Shown here: positions 6,061 through 14,017 of the stretch, in pieces
How positions within the stretch are numbered: the stretch's first letter is position 1
How the letters are laid out: each line of letters begins with the position of its first letter
Assembly: GCA_031935845.1 (NCBI GenBank)
Contig: JAJBWA010000108.1
Coordinates: 1-18,592, forward strand
Direction of reading: 5' to 3'
Source of the DNA: UBA9732 sp031935845
GTDB lineage: Bacteria > Spirochaetota > Spirochaetia > Sphaerochaetales > Sphaerochaetaceae
DNA: 18,592 nt
Made by a program: the position numbers and the translations under genes
Notes under the pieces: generated by a model
Seen by the model: the letters and a program-made list of their open reading frames with translations, nothing else
Database searches by the model: none
Told to the model about the DNA's origin: nothing

Positions 6061-7572
6061 ATGAAACCCATTGAACCGCTGACAAAGGAAAGAAAAGGAT
6101 CCCTGTACACGCTTGTTGCCGCAGTCTCGGCGATAGGTCTTGCATTCCTTCTCAAGCTGATAATGCCGGATTTCACCGGACAGCCGTCATTCGGCATCTA
6201 CTCCGTGATTCCGGCGGTATTCCTCATCCTTTACATCTTCTTTACGAAACGGATCTTCGAGGCCCTTATCCTGGCATCCCTGATAGGCTACATAATGGCA
6301 GCCCCGTTCGGGAAGAGCATCAACGCATTCAGCACTGGTCTGATGGATGTGATGATGAGCAAGGACATTGCCTGGCTGTTCCTGGTCTGCGGTCTCATGG
6401 GCAGCATAATCGCCATGGTCGAGAAGGCCGGAGGCGCATGGGCATTCGGTCAGTGGGTTGCCAAGAAAGCCGCTTCAAAGAACTCGGTCCTCATCTGGAC
6501 CTGGCTGATGGGAGTGATCCTTTTCCTTGACGACTACCTGAACGCACTCGTAATAGGTTCCTGCATGGCGCCTCAGAGCGACAGACACAGGACTCCAAGG
6601 GAAATGCTGGCATTCATAGTCGATTCCACAGCAGCACCTGCCTGCGTGCTGATACCGATTTCATCCTGGGGTGTTTTCTGCGGGCAGCTGATGGAAACCA
6701 ACCACTGGGCTCCAGAAGGACAGGGAATCGTCTACTTCATCAAGACCATACCGTTCAACTTCTACGCCTGGATAGGCATATTCATTGTTCCGTTCTTCAT
6801 CCTCAGGATCATCAAGCCGTTCGGTCCCATGAAGCAGGCCTATGACCGTGTGGAGAAAGGCGGCCCGATTGCTCCTCCGGGTTCGGAAAAGGTCGATGTC
6901 CGCGGAGGTCAGACCACCGAGAGGCCGGAGAATCCGAGGATCATGAACTTCTTCATCCCGATCATCTCCATGATAGTCTTCGCGCTCATTCCTGCCTTCA
7001 TTTCGGGAGATCTGGGATCGTTCGACATGCCGCTGGGTGTCTACGGTACCCTTGTGGTCTGCTTCATCCTCTACCTTGCGCAGGGAGTCATGACGGCATC
7101 GGAATACTGGAACTGCTTCATCTCGGGCATCAAGAACATGCTCAATTCACTGATCCTGATGGTGCTGGCGTTCCTGTTTGCAAAGGTCAATGCCAAAATC
7201 GGATTCACGTACTTCATGATAGAGATTTCGGAATCGCTTATGACGCCGCACCTGATGCCGCTGGTGGTGTTCGTGGCCCTGTCCATAACGGAACTGGTCA
7301 CGGGAACAAACTGGGGCATGTATGTCATAGCACTTCCGATTGTCATCCCTCTGGCTCAGAAAATGGGCGTGAATGTAGCTCTGGCGGTGAGCGCAGTGAT
7401 ATCGGCCGGAGTCTTCGGAAGCCACATCTGCTTCTACTCCGATGCCACGGTCATAACGTCAGCCGCAACGGGCTGTGACAACTTCGCGCATGCAAAGACA
7501 CAGATTCCGTACGGTCTGCTTGCCGCGGCAATCACCATGATACTGTATCTTATTGCCGGATTCATCTTCTGA
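6061..7572 (+). CDS. NhaC-family Na+/H+ antiporter-like membrane protein
   Basis: 503 residues with roughly 11-12 hydrophobic helices. NhaC/MleN family features are FLDDYLNALVIG (155-166, paired acidic residues within a membrane segment), STAAPACVLIPISSWG (189-204), ELVTGTNWGM (411-420) and the strongly conserved C-terminal SDATVITSAATGCDNFAHAKTQIPYG (460-485). A hydrophilic loop at about 258-293 is probably cytoplasmic. The family exchanges Na+ for H+, sometimes coupled to organic acids (malate/lactate in MleN). With a D-lactate dehydrogenase in the window a lactate link is conceivable, but they are 9 kb apart and unlinked. No Shine-Dalgarno; the start is fixed by a -10 element right before it. 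Confidence 0.9.
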   Translation: MKPIEPLTKERKGSLYTLVAAVSAIGLAFLLKLIMPDFTGQPSFGIYSVIPAVFLILYIFFTKRIFEALILASLIGYIMAAPFGKSINAFSTGLMDVMMSKDIAWLFLVCGLMGSIIAMVEKAGGAWAFGQWVAKKAASKNSVLIWTWLMGVILFLDDYLNALVIGSCMAPQSDRHRTPREMLAFIVDSTAAPACVLIPISSWGVFCGQLMETNHWAPEGQGIVYFIKTIPFNFYAWIGIFIVPFFILRIIKPFGPMKQAYDRVEKGGPIAPPGSEKVDVRGGQTTERPENPRIMNFFIPIISMIVFALIPAFISGDLGSFDMPLGVYGTLVVCFILYLAQGVMTASEYWNCFISGIKNMLNSLILMVLAFLFAKVNAKIGFTYFMIEISESLMTPHLMPLVVFVALSITELVTGTNWGMYVIALPIVIPLAQKMGVNVALAVSAVISAGVFGSHICFYSDATVITSAATGCDNFAHAKTQIPYGLLAAAITMILYLIAGFIF

Positions 7573-7585
7573 TTCTTCCGGCAAT
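7552..7585. terminator. Hairpin at the convergent end of the antiporter and HD-GYP genes
   Basis: ATTGCCGGA (7552-7560) and TCCGGCAAT (7577-7585) form a perfect 9-bp stem with a 16-base loop that contains the antiporter stop codon. It lies in the 18-bp space between convergent genes and over the antiporter's last codons. There is no T-tract on either side, so it is not a standard intrinsic terminator. It may stall or protect 3' ends of both transcripts. Confidence 0.4.
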
Positions 7586-7590
7586 CAGGC

Positions 7591-10500
7591 TCAGGCCTTG
7601 TCTCCGGTCTCCTTGTTGTGGATGTTCTCGATGTTCTCCATGCTTCCGCCGCCGTGATCGTCCGGGGCACGGAACTCGCCCTTGTCCACAAGGCGCAGGA
7701 AGGCATCCACGACATCTGCCGTCAGCTGGGTACCTGCAACTTCCCTGATGATGGAAACCACTTTCTCGAAGTTCATGCGGTTGCGGTACGGACGGTTGGA
7801 ATACATGGCGTCAAAGCAGTCGGCCACGGCGATTATCTGAGCCACTCTAGGAATCTCGTCACCCTTGAGATGGTTCGGGTAACCGCGTCCGTCAGGCCGC
7901 TCGTGGTGTGCCTGGGCACCAACGGCCAGCTCAGGCATGATGCTGATGTCCTTCAGAGCCTCATAGCCCTTGGATGTATGGGACTTGATGATCTCGAACT
8001 CTTCATCGGTCAGCTTGCCGGTCTTGTTGAGAACCTCGGGAGGTGTACCGATCTTGCCGATATCGTGCAGGAGGGCTATGCGGTAGTACTTCTCCACCGT
8101 CGCCTCATCGTAGCCCAGCTCACGCGCCAGCATGGCGGTGTATTTGGCCACACGTGAAGAATGGCCGTTGGTATAGGCGTCCTTCATATCGATTACCTTT
8201 GCAAAGGCCTCGGTGATCTCACCGATCAAGGCCATCGTTTCCTGGTTCTTCTTCTCAAGTTTCTGCATGCGGTTGCGCACGTACCTGCGCACGATCAGCA
8301 CGGTAACCACCAATGCAAGCACAATCACGAGAATCATGAACCAGAGCTGCTCATGGAGTTTCTTTTCCTTGACGATCTCAACATGGATTTCCTTGTTGCC
8401 GCGGCCCAGTGCGTCATGGATCTCCATGACGTATTCGTAGGTACCGCCGCTCAGGTTCGTGTAGTCCACGGGAACCATCTCGGAACGGCTGACCGTGTCA
8501 CCCTGGCTCTCGAAGCCTTCCAGGTGACGGCTCACCTGGGGGTTGCTCAGCGAGTATGTGAAGACAAATGAAGGTATCGTCAGCTTCTGTGCATTCGAAT
8601 GAATGGTAAAGACCCCATCGGCATCTGCATAGGTACGCTCTCCATCCACCTCGATGTACGGGACACCTGCCTTCAGGTCCTTGACATCTTCAAAAGGCTC
8701 ATTGATGTTGACCTTGCAGACGCCGGTGCTGCCTGCAATGTAGAGGTCGCCGTCCTCAGTCAGGAAACTGTAGGAGTTGGCGGTGGTAATGCAGGGAAGA
8801 CCGCTTGCAATACCGAAATACACGGGGCTCAGATCACCGTTGGCAATCAGGTCCCTGGCCGACGTCACATAGATACCGTTGCTGGAAAGCACCCACATGT
8901 CTCCGCTCTTGCTCTCATAGAGGTCGAAGTTGTTGGTGTACGGGAACTTCTGGATTGTGTGGATCTCATAGTCCTCCGTCATGTAGGCGATGGCGCTGCT
9001 GGTGACAATCCATACCACTCCCCGCTTGGCATCGAGCTTGAGCCTCATGACGATATCGGAGGACAATCCCTCCTCTACGTCGATGTTGCGCACGCCCTTT
9101 TCATCGATTACATAGATTCCGCCGCCGTTGCTGCCCAGCAGGATTTCCCCGTGCAGGCCCTCACAGACCGTAAGGCTTTCCAGGTTCTCGATGCCGTCCG
9201 CACTGCCGTAGCTGCCGGTGACCGCATCGCCCTCGATGATGTTGACGCCGCCGGTGACGGCCACCAGAATGGCTCCGTCGGAGCGCTCCCATACGGTACG
9301 CAGGCTGTTGGAAAGCAATCCGTCCGCCCTGCTGAATACCGTTATGTCCCCATGATCCAGACGCAGCAGGTCATCGGTACGCCAGGTACTGATCCACAGG
9401 CGCCCCTTGCTGTCCTCGATGATGGAACGGATGCGGCTTTCGGCCAGCATCACCAGAAGATCCGTATCTTCCAAGGTCTTACCGGAAGCTGTCCTTGCGC
9501 TTTTCAGAGGGAATGACTCAAGAGGACCGTTCTCATCCATTATAATCAGACCGGTGTCGGTACCCACAAAGAGGTTGCCTTCACTCATGCAGGTCGTGTT
9601 GACCACCGCAGCATCTAGTCCGAAACGGTCAAAGAGGCTGGCAAACTGGTTGGGAACCACCTTCATCACACCCTGACGGGTGGAGGTGAACCAGAGGTTT
9701 CCCTGGTAGTCGGTCATGATATGGCCGACGTTGTTGTTCAGGGGAAGATTGTCCAGAACTGTGAACTTGCCGTCCTCCAGAACGCCTATGCCGTTGCCGG
9801 TACAGACCCAGATCCGGTCTCCGATGTATTCCATGACCTTGACGTACATGAGAGGCGCAATCTCGATGACTTCTGTTTCGGTAATCTCTCCGGTGGCTGG
9901 ATTGAATGTTATGTGATGGAGATTCAGATCGGTGCTCTCCATGTAGTACATCCCCGGATTCTCCGGATCAGCAATGATTGCTCCGGAAGCTCCCACCGGA
10001 TTGTCTGCAATGCGGATGAACCGCAGCAGCTTCCTGTCCTTTATGAACACAAGGTCGCCAAGGTCAGTTGAAGCATAGAGGACTCCGTCCGGACCCCTGC
10101 GGATGTCACGCATGTTGGCTTCGGCAATCTCCTCTTCCTCCATCCAGTGGAGGTTCAGATCCTGATCCATGTAGCCGATGCCGCATGTTGTCGTAATGTA
10201 GATTGTCCCGTCCGGACCCTCGACGATACCTCGCACATGGGCGCTCTTGAGACCATCGACCTTGCGCCATATGCGCAGACTGCCCTTCTCCATGACTGCC
10301 AGACCGGCATCGTTGGTACCTATCCACAGACGGTCCTTGGTGTCTACATACAGGCACTTGATGCTGGACAAGCCGCTGGTGGTCCCGATGCGCTCGAAGG
10401 TGTTGCCGTCGTAACGGATAAGACCGGCGAAGCTGCCGATCCAGATGAAACCGTCACTGGTCTCGGCTATTGCGTTTGCCTCCGATGTCGGCAGACCGTT

Positions 10501-10692
10501 GGTGTTGTTGTAAAGCACTGCGGAAAAACCGTCCTGACGACCCACTGGGTCGACGGAAGCAGAACGGTTCAGGGTTCCTGAGATATTCAGTTCACCGTAT
10601 GAGTCCTGCGCATCCTGTGCGAACACGGCGGCGGGCACCAGAATCAAGGCTGTAATCAGCAGTGAAAGCAACAAACGTGATGGTCTCTTCAT
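7591..10692 (-). CDS. Beta-propeller / Y_Y_Y sensor with cytoplasmic HD-GYP phosphodiesterase domain
   Basis: 1033 residues. A cleavable signal peptide (about 1-25, ending VFAQ) is followed by about 600 residues of Reg_prop-type propeller repeats, e.g. GFIWIGSFAGLIRYDG, DRLWIGTNDAGL and GNLWFTSTRQGVMKV. A Y_Y_Y domain (about 700-770, with VDYTNLSGGTYEY), one membrane helix (about 783-801), a short coiled coil and a C-terminal HD-GYP domain follow. The catalytic set is complete: H844, HD 876-877, HHERPDGRGYP from 929 (GYP 937-939), then IPRVAQIIAVADCFDAM and RPYR. It should hydrolyse cyclic di-GMP under control of an external, perhaps sugar-like, ligand (inference from the propeller family). 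No Shine-Dalgarno; the start is set by the signal peptide. A perfect palindrome overlaps the start codon. Confidence 0.92.
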   Translation of the reverse strand: MKRPSRLLLSLLITALILVPAAVFAQDAQDSYGELNISGTLNRSASVDPVGRQDGFSAVLYNNTNGLPTSEANAIAETSDGFIWIGSFAGLIRYDGNTFERIGTTSGLSSIKCLYVDTKDRLWIGTNDAGLAVMEKGSLRIWRKVDGLKSAHVRGIVEGPDGTIYITTTCGIGYMDQDLNLHWMEEEEIAEANMRDIRRGPDGVLYASTDLGDLVFIKDRKLLRFIRIADNPVGASGAIIADPENPGMYYMESTDLNLHHITFNPATGEITETEVIEIAPLMYVKVMEYIGDRIWVCTGNGIGVLEDGKFTVLDNLPLNNNVGHIMTDYQGNLWFTSTRQGVMKVVPNQFASLFDRFGLDAAVVNTTCMSEGNLFVGTDTGLIIMDENGPLESFPLKSARTASGKTLEDTDLLVMLAESRIRSIIEDSKGRLWISTWRTDDLLRLDHGDITVFSRADGLLSNSLRTVWERSDGAILVAVTGGVNIIEGDAVTGSYGSADGIENLESLTVCEGLHGEILLGSNGGGIYVIDEKGVRNIDVEEGLSSDIVMRLKLDAKRGVVWIVTSSAIAYMTEDYEIHTIQKFPYTNNFDLYESKSGDMWVLSSNGIYVTSARDLIANGDLSPVYFGIASGLPCITTANSYSFLTEDGDLYIAGSTGVCKVNINEPFEDVKDLKAGVPYIEVDGERTYADADGVFTIHSNAQKLTIPSFVFTYSLSNPQVSRHLEGFESQGDTVSRSEMVPVDYTNLSGGTYEYVMEIHDALGRGNKEIHVEIVKEKKLHEQLWFMILVIVLALVVTVLIVRRYVRNRMQKLEKKNQETMALIGEITEAFAKVIDMKDAYTNGHSSRVAKYTAMLARELGYDEATVEKYYRIALLHDIGKIGTPPEVLNKTGKLTDEEFEIIKSHTSKGYEALKDISIMPELAVGAQAHHERPDGRGYPNHLKGDEIPRVAQIIAVADCFDAMYSNRPYRNRMNFEKVVSIIREVAGTQLTADVVDAFLRLVDKGEFRAPDDHGGGSMENIENIHNKETGDKA

Positions 10693-10730
10693 ATTACAAG
10701 TAATATTTCACATTATGTATGCATTTTCAA
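10691..10730 (-). promoter_or_regulatory. Candidate promoter and start-codon palindrome of the HD-GYP gene
   Basis: ATATTAC (10691-10697) and GTAATAT (10700-10706) form a perfect palindrome with a 2-base centre, overlapping the ATG. On the minus strand TTGAAA (10725-10730) is 17 bp from AATATT (10702-10707), putting the start of transcription 2-3 bases before the ATG. No Shine-Dalgarno is seen. Confidence 0.4.
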
Positions 10731-10746
10731 CCTGTTGGAAACACTT

Positions 10747-10848
10747 GTCATCCGAGCCGGCACCATCAGGGAATCATTTTGCACCGTTACTGACCTCGTG
10801 ATTCGGGTCCGCGGCATCGAACAATGATCCCGAATCGCGCAGGATGAC
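10747..10848. repeat. Nested inverted repeat in the gap before the HD-GYP gene
   Basis: The 167-bp gap holds an outer 7-bp pair GTCATCC (10747-10753) / GGATGAC (10842-10848) and an inner 8-bp pair GATTCGGG (10800-10807) / CCCGAATC (10829-10836). GTCATCC...GGATGAC ends recall the dispersed palindromic (REP/MITE-like) repeats of several bacteria. No T-tract follows the inner stem on the minus strand, so an intrinsic terminator is unlikely. No second copy is present in this window. Confidence 0.4.
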
Positions 10849-10859
10849 GAGAAAAACTT

Positions 10860-12371
10860 TCAGCTATGTCCGATGAAACTGAAGTCACACTCCGGCTCAG
10901 GGTCGAGAGGATAGATAGGTCTTTTCAGGTTTCTATACGGAAGCCTCGTGAAAATCTCATTGGTGCTGCCGTCTGTCAGAACCATTATCGAGCGCCTTGC
11001 AATGGCCCTGATTTCGGGCTCCAGATAACCAAGTTTGACAACAATCACTTTACGCTTCTCCGGACAGATGCCAAGAGCCCTCATCATATCCGGATCGTAG
11101 CAGCCCACATGCCTGGAGGTCACAATCACATCGATGCCACCGACATCGACAAGGACCATGTCTGTGTTCTGAGCCCCTTCCCAGCCGAGGCAGACGGCTT
11201 TGACGAGAGCGTCCGAGTGAATGGGTGTGCTTGTAACCCTGTCAAAGGAGGCTCCCAAATTCCCGATGAAACGGTTTCCAACCCCGGCAGCAATCGCCCT
11301 TGAGCAGAAATCGGGGTCATAGATGGCTTGATAGCACAGAGGTGGATTCATGGCGACAAGTCTCTTGTCAGCGATAATGGCCTTGAGGAAGTTGGTCACA
11401 TCCTGCGATGATCCGGCCGTAGGATTGTCCCCGCTGTCAGAAAGAACCACAGGGAATACTCCGGCTTTCAGGCTCTCACAGGTATGGTCAATCGCATCAA
11501 CCACCTCACGCGTCTCATTGTAGAACACAAAATCGCTTCTGGAATCCCAGAATTCATGTGCAAGCTCCAACGCCGTATCGTCAGCAGTCTTCTGACAGTC
11601 ATTGCTTACGGCAATTGCAGTGACCCCGGACTCCCTCACGTCAGCCCAAGGAAAGCCCAAAAGGAAAGATGCCGCCATCATATGAGGTCTTTTCTCCACA
11701 TCCCTAAGCAAATCCGTCAGCCTCTTCATGGGCTGAACGTTGGTCTCCGACTGTTCTCCGGCTATTAAGAACGGAAGATGGACTGCAGCCATGTATGGCC
11801 TTACTCCGTCCTCGAGCACATGTCTTGTGATTTCCGCAGCAAGAACACCTGTCTCATAAGTATCTGTATGAGGTGCGCATTTGTAACCCACAAAGCAATC
11901 GGCGTTCCTCATCATCCTTTCCGTAATGGTGGCATGCATGTCCAGCGAAGCTATCACCGGCACATCGGGACAAATCCTGCGGATCTCTTCCAAAAGGTAC
12001 CCTTCGGCCTCCCCCAATCCCTTGACCCTCATGGAGCCGTGAAGACTCAAACATAGTGCATCCAGCGGCAACGAAGCCTTCAGGGACTCAAGAAGCTCCC
12101 TCTTGAGCTCCATGAAACAATCATGGTCCCATTCACCGTTCGGGACGGCACGGGCCATCAGACCGGGAACAATCTCATAGCCTGCAGACATCAGGGTATC
12201 CACCATACCGTTGATAGACTCCTTGCCCTTGCTCGTAAGTAGCTGCTGTCCCCTTACAACCCAAATATCATCTCCCGATGTCAGAATCGGGTTGAATGTA
12301 TCCGATTCATGATGCATTCCGCCGACAAAAACTTTTCTTCGTTTCATGTCCGTTTCATGTTCAGCTGTCAT
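10860..12371 (-). CDS. M81-family metallopeptidase, MlrC-like
   Basis: 503 residues from the ATG at 12371. This start is chosen because AGGTGG lies 5 bases upstream; an in-frame GTG at 12380 and an ATG at 12347 lack such a site. Family features include GGMHHESDTFNP near the start, LCLSLHGSM, ASLDMHAT, CAPHTDTYETG, a conserved DSGDNPTAGSS and TSRHVG. MlrC, the microcystin-degradation enzyme, gave the family its name. Relatives are zinc peptidases, often found near peptide-uptake genes, that cut small peptides or related amide compounds. The gene follows a YhfC-like membrane protein with a 22-bp gap, so the two form an operon. No signal peptide is visible, so it should be cytoplasmic. The real substrate is unknown. 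Confidence 0.9.
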   Translation of the reverse strand: MTAEHETDMKRRKVFVGGMHHESDTFNPILTSGDDIWVVRGQQLLTSKGKESINGMVDTLMSAGYEIVPGLMARAVPNGEWDHDCFMELKRELLESLKASLPLDALCLSLHGSMRVKGLGEAEGYLLEEIRRICPDVPVIASLDMHATITERMMRNADCFVGYKCAPHTDTYETGVLAAEITRHVLEDGVRPYMAAVHLPFLIAGEQSETNVQPMKRLTDLLRDVEKRPHMMAASFLLGFPWADVRESGVTAIAVSNDCQKTADDTALELAHEFWDSRSDFVFYNETREVVDAIDHTCESLKAGVFPVVLSDSGDNPTAGSSQDVTNFLKAIIADKRLVAMNPPLCYQAIYDPDFCSRAIAAGVGNRFIGNLGASFDRVTSTPIHSDALVKAVCLGWEGAQNTDMVLVDVGGIDVIVTSRHVGCYDPDMMRALGICPEKRKVIVVKLGYLEPEIRAIARRSIMVLTDGSTNEIFTRLPYRNLKRPIYPLDPEPECDFSFIGHS

Positions 12372-12393
12372 CAATACCACCTGTTCAATACCG

Positions 12394-13239
12394 TCAGGAA
12401 TAGAATACGTCTTCGGTTTTCCTATAAAGCTTCACTGCAATGAAGACGGTTATTGCAGTCCACAGGGCTACCCAGACCTCAACCGACCATAGCGGCATCA
12501 CACCACGCTGATATAGTGCGGCGAAGGTATCCGTCAGCATATGCAGGAGGATGGCTGCAGGGAGGTATGCTTTCCTTGAATTGACGACACTGTAATACAC
12601 GATGACTGAGAGTCCGATATGGAGCAGCATCGCAAACAGCCTCTCGATGACATTGAGGGCCATCAGCGCGAAATTGAAAGAAGCCGCCGCCTGAACGGAC
12701 GGAAGTGCGGAAGCTGCAGTCTGCTCAGTAATCTTCAGTGTACTGAGTGCACCAGCCACATCTCCTTTGGTGAACAGAACCGCAATGACAAGATAAATGA
12801 TCATCGTCGGCAGAAGCACGACAAGGACCTCGATTCCTCCGTGGCCGATACCATACATGACGGCATTCTCACGGGTGCGGTTCTTCTTCATGATGTATTT
12901 CAGGACGATATACCGTCCGCACTCCTCGAAGACTCCGGCCATGATTGTCCCGTAAAGAACGTATGCAACCGTGCTTCCGTTGATGAATCTGGAAACCGGA
13001 TTGTCCGCCATGAGGCAGAGATAATGCACCCCGACTTCCAGCATGCGTGCGGAGACAATAAAGCCGATGGCACCTGCGATGAGATAGCTGATGTTCGTCT
13101 GTTCCCTGTGTTTCCTGCGCCAAATCAGGAAGAATGCCACAGGAATCGCAATCATTAGGATTATCGTGATTGCGAGGGCCGGAATGCTGCTTTTCCCTAC
13201 TACGATGTTCTCAAACACGTTCATGGATGTTTTACTCAC
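12394..13239 (-). CDS. YhfC-family putative intramembrane metalloprotease
   Basis: 281 residues with about seven hydrophobic segments. Membrane-embedded polar motifs typical of YhfC (DUF2324) and related to CPBP/PrsW-type intramembrane proteases are present: FEECGRY (104-110, Glu105-Glu106-x2-Arg109), YGIGHGGIE (129-137, His133), His207 and LLHMLTD (231-237). These suggest a membrane protease or abortive-infection-type protein, but the activity of YhfC is not established. The longest frame starts at a GTG (13239). An ATG at 13224, five codons in, is an alternative; neither has a clear Shine-Dalgarno. A TATACT lies ten bases before the GTG. It is the first gene of an operon with the MlrC-like peptidase. 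Confidence 0.85.
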   Translation of the reverse strand: MSKTSMNVFENIVVGKSSIPALAITIILMIAIPVAFFLIWRRKHREQTNISYLIAGAIGFIVSARMLEVGVHYLCLMADNPVSRFINGSTVAYVLYGTIMAGVFEECGRYIVLKYIMKKNRTRENAVMYGIGHGGIEVLVVLLPTMIIYLVIAVLFTKGDVAGALSTLKITEQTAASALPSVQAAASFNFALMALNVIERLFAMLLHIGLSVIVYYSVVNSRKAYLPAAILLHMLTDTFAALYQRGVMPLWSVEVWVALWTAITVFIAVKLYRKTEDVFYS

Positions 13240-13249
13240 TTGCAGGATC

Positions 13250-13278
13250 AGTATAGTCCCAACATTGAAGAAATGAAA
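13250..13278 (-). promoter_or_regulatory. Candidate promoter of the YhfC-MlrC operon
   Basis: On the minus strand TATACT (13250-13255) is 17 bp from TTTCAT (13273-13278, weak -35). Transcription would begin 3-4 bases before the GTG at 13239, or about 18 bases before the ATG at 13224. Confidence 0.45.
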
Positions 13279-13361
13279 GGAACACGTAGTTGCTTTGCAT
13301 TTTTGGCATCTCTACAACCCGAGATTTGCGGATGTCCATTCCCACTCCATAGAACTTGAGT

Positions 13362-13484
13362 GCAACCTTTTTTATCAGAATCAAGGCTAATGGTTGCCAA
13401 GAACAACCTTTTGCTCAAAAACCAATGAAAAGGTTACAAACTATAACTATTCAACTCAAAAATGAATGAAAAAGTTATAGATGC
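13362..13484. repeat. Degenerate 41-bp tandem repeat, each unit a hairpin
   Basis: Three units of 41 bp (starting 13362, 13403, 13444) fill most of the 282-bp gap between the P-loop gene and the YhfC gene. Each has its own inverted repeat: GCAACC/GGTTGC (13362-13367, 13392-13397), AACCTTTT/AAAAGGTT (13405-13412, 13428-13435) and CTATAACT/AGTTATAG (13441-13448, 13473-13480). Arm sequences differ while the loops of units 2 and 3 share CTCAAAAA-NN-AATGAAAA. The 25-bp segments 13413-13437 and 13454-13478 match at about 20 positions. The rest of the gap, 13279-13361 and 13485-13521, shows nothing I recognise. The strand on which it acts is unknown. Confidence 0.55.
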
Positions 13485-13521
13485 ACAGGTGCCTAGACAA
13501 ATCCCGGGTTGTCTGCCCTGC

Positions 13522-14013
13522 TCAACTCAGACTCTCAAACCACCTATCTGCTTCCTCTCTGGAATGGAATTTGGTGATGCACCGGCTGTCCCGATACTTC
13601 TCAACAAGCTCGTAGATCCGCGGAAGCTGGTCCTTCGGGAAATCCAAGATATACTGGCGGAACTCAGGGTCGAATTCCTGCTCTACCCAAGGCATGTCGT
13701 CACGGATTGTACCGATCCGTGCTGCCGCCCCTTCGAGGCACAGGTCCAAAGGGAAATCAAGAAGAAAAACATCCGTGCATGCTTCAAAACGCGTTGGTAG
13801 GGTTCTCTGGTAATTGCCGTCAATTATCCATCTGTCAGTTTTCAGAATTTCCTGCAGTTTCTGATCAAACTCCTCGCAGGCAACCGTTGTCCTGTCAGGT
13901 CTATGGAAAAGCATATCCAGGTAGTACAACGGGAGACCGGTCTTATCCCTGAGTTTTCTGGCAAAAGTGCTCTTTCCCGCTCCAGGACATCCGATGACAA
14001 TAATCCGTTTCAT
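13522..14013 (-). CDS. P-loop kinase, FlaR-like (DNA topology modulation protein family)
   Basis: 163 residues from the ATG at 14013. A Walker A motif GCPGAGKST (8-16) opens the protein, followed by LPLYYLDMLF and DRWIIDGNY, the pattern of the small adenylate-kinase-like proteins annotated as 'DNA topology modulation protein FlaR'. They are predicted nucleotide or small-molecule kinases, and the FlaR name does not prove a role in topology. A longer frame reaches upstream into the phosphoesterase gene. The chosen start lies four bases after that gene's TGA, giving translational coupling, and begins right at the beta-strand before the P-loop. Last gene of the 15756-13522 cluster. Confidence 0.85.
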   Translation of the reverse strand: MKRIIVIGCPGAGKSTFARKLRDKTGLPLYYLDMLFHRPDRTTVACEEFDQKLQEILKTDRWIIDGNYQRTLPTRFEACTDVFLLDFPLDLCLEGAAARIGTIRDDMPWVEQEFDPEFRQYILDFPKDQLPRIYELVEKYRDSRCITKFHSREEADRWFESLS

Positions 14014-14017
14014 TTCT

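Noticed and set aside
8599..9516. Plus-strand open frame of about 300 codons inside the HD-GYP sensor gene
   Set aside because: Antisense shadow of the propeller region, whose repeats are convincing on the minus strand.
13362..13484. CRISPR array or attC sites in the 41-bp repeats
   Set aside because: The units are degenerate throughout with no constant repeat and variable spacer, cores do not match GTTRRRY, and genes to the right overlap each other, unlike cassettes.
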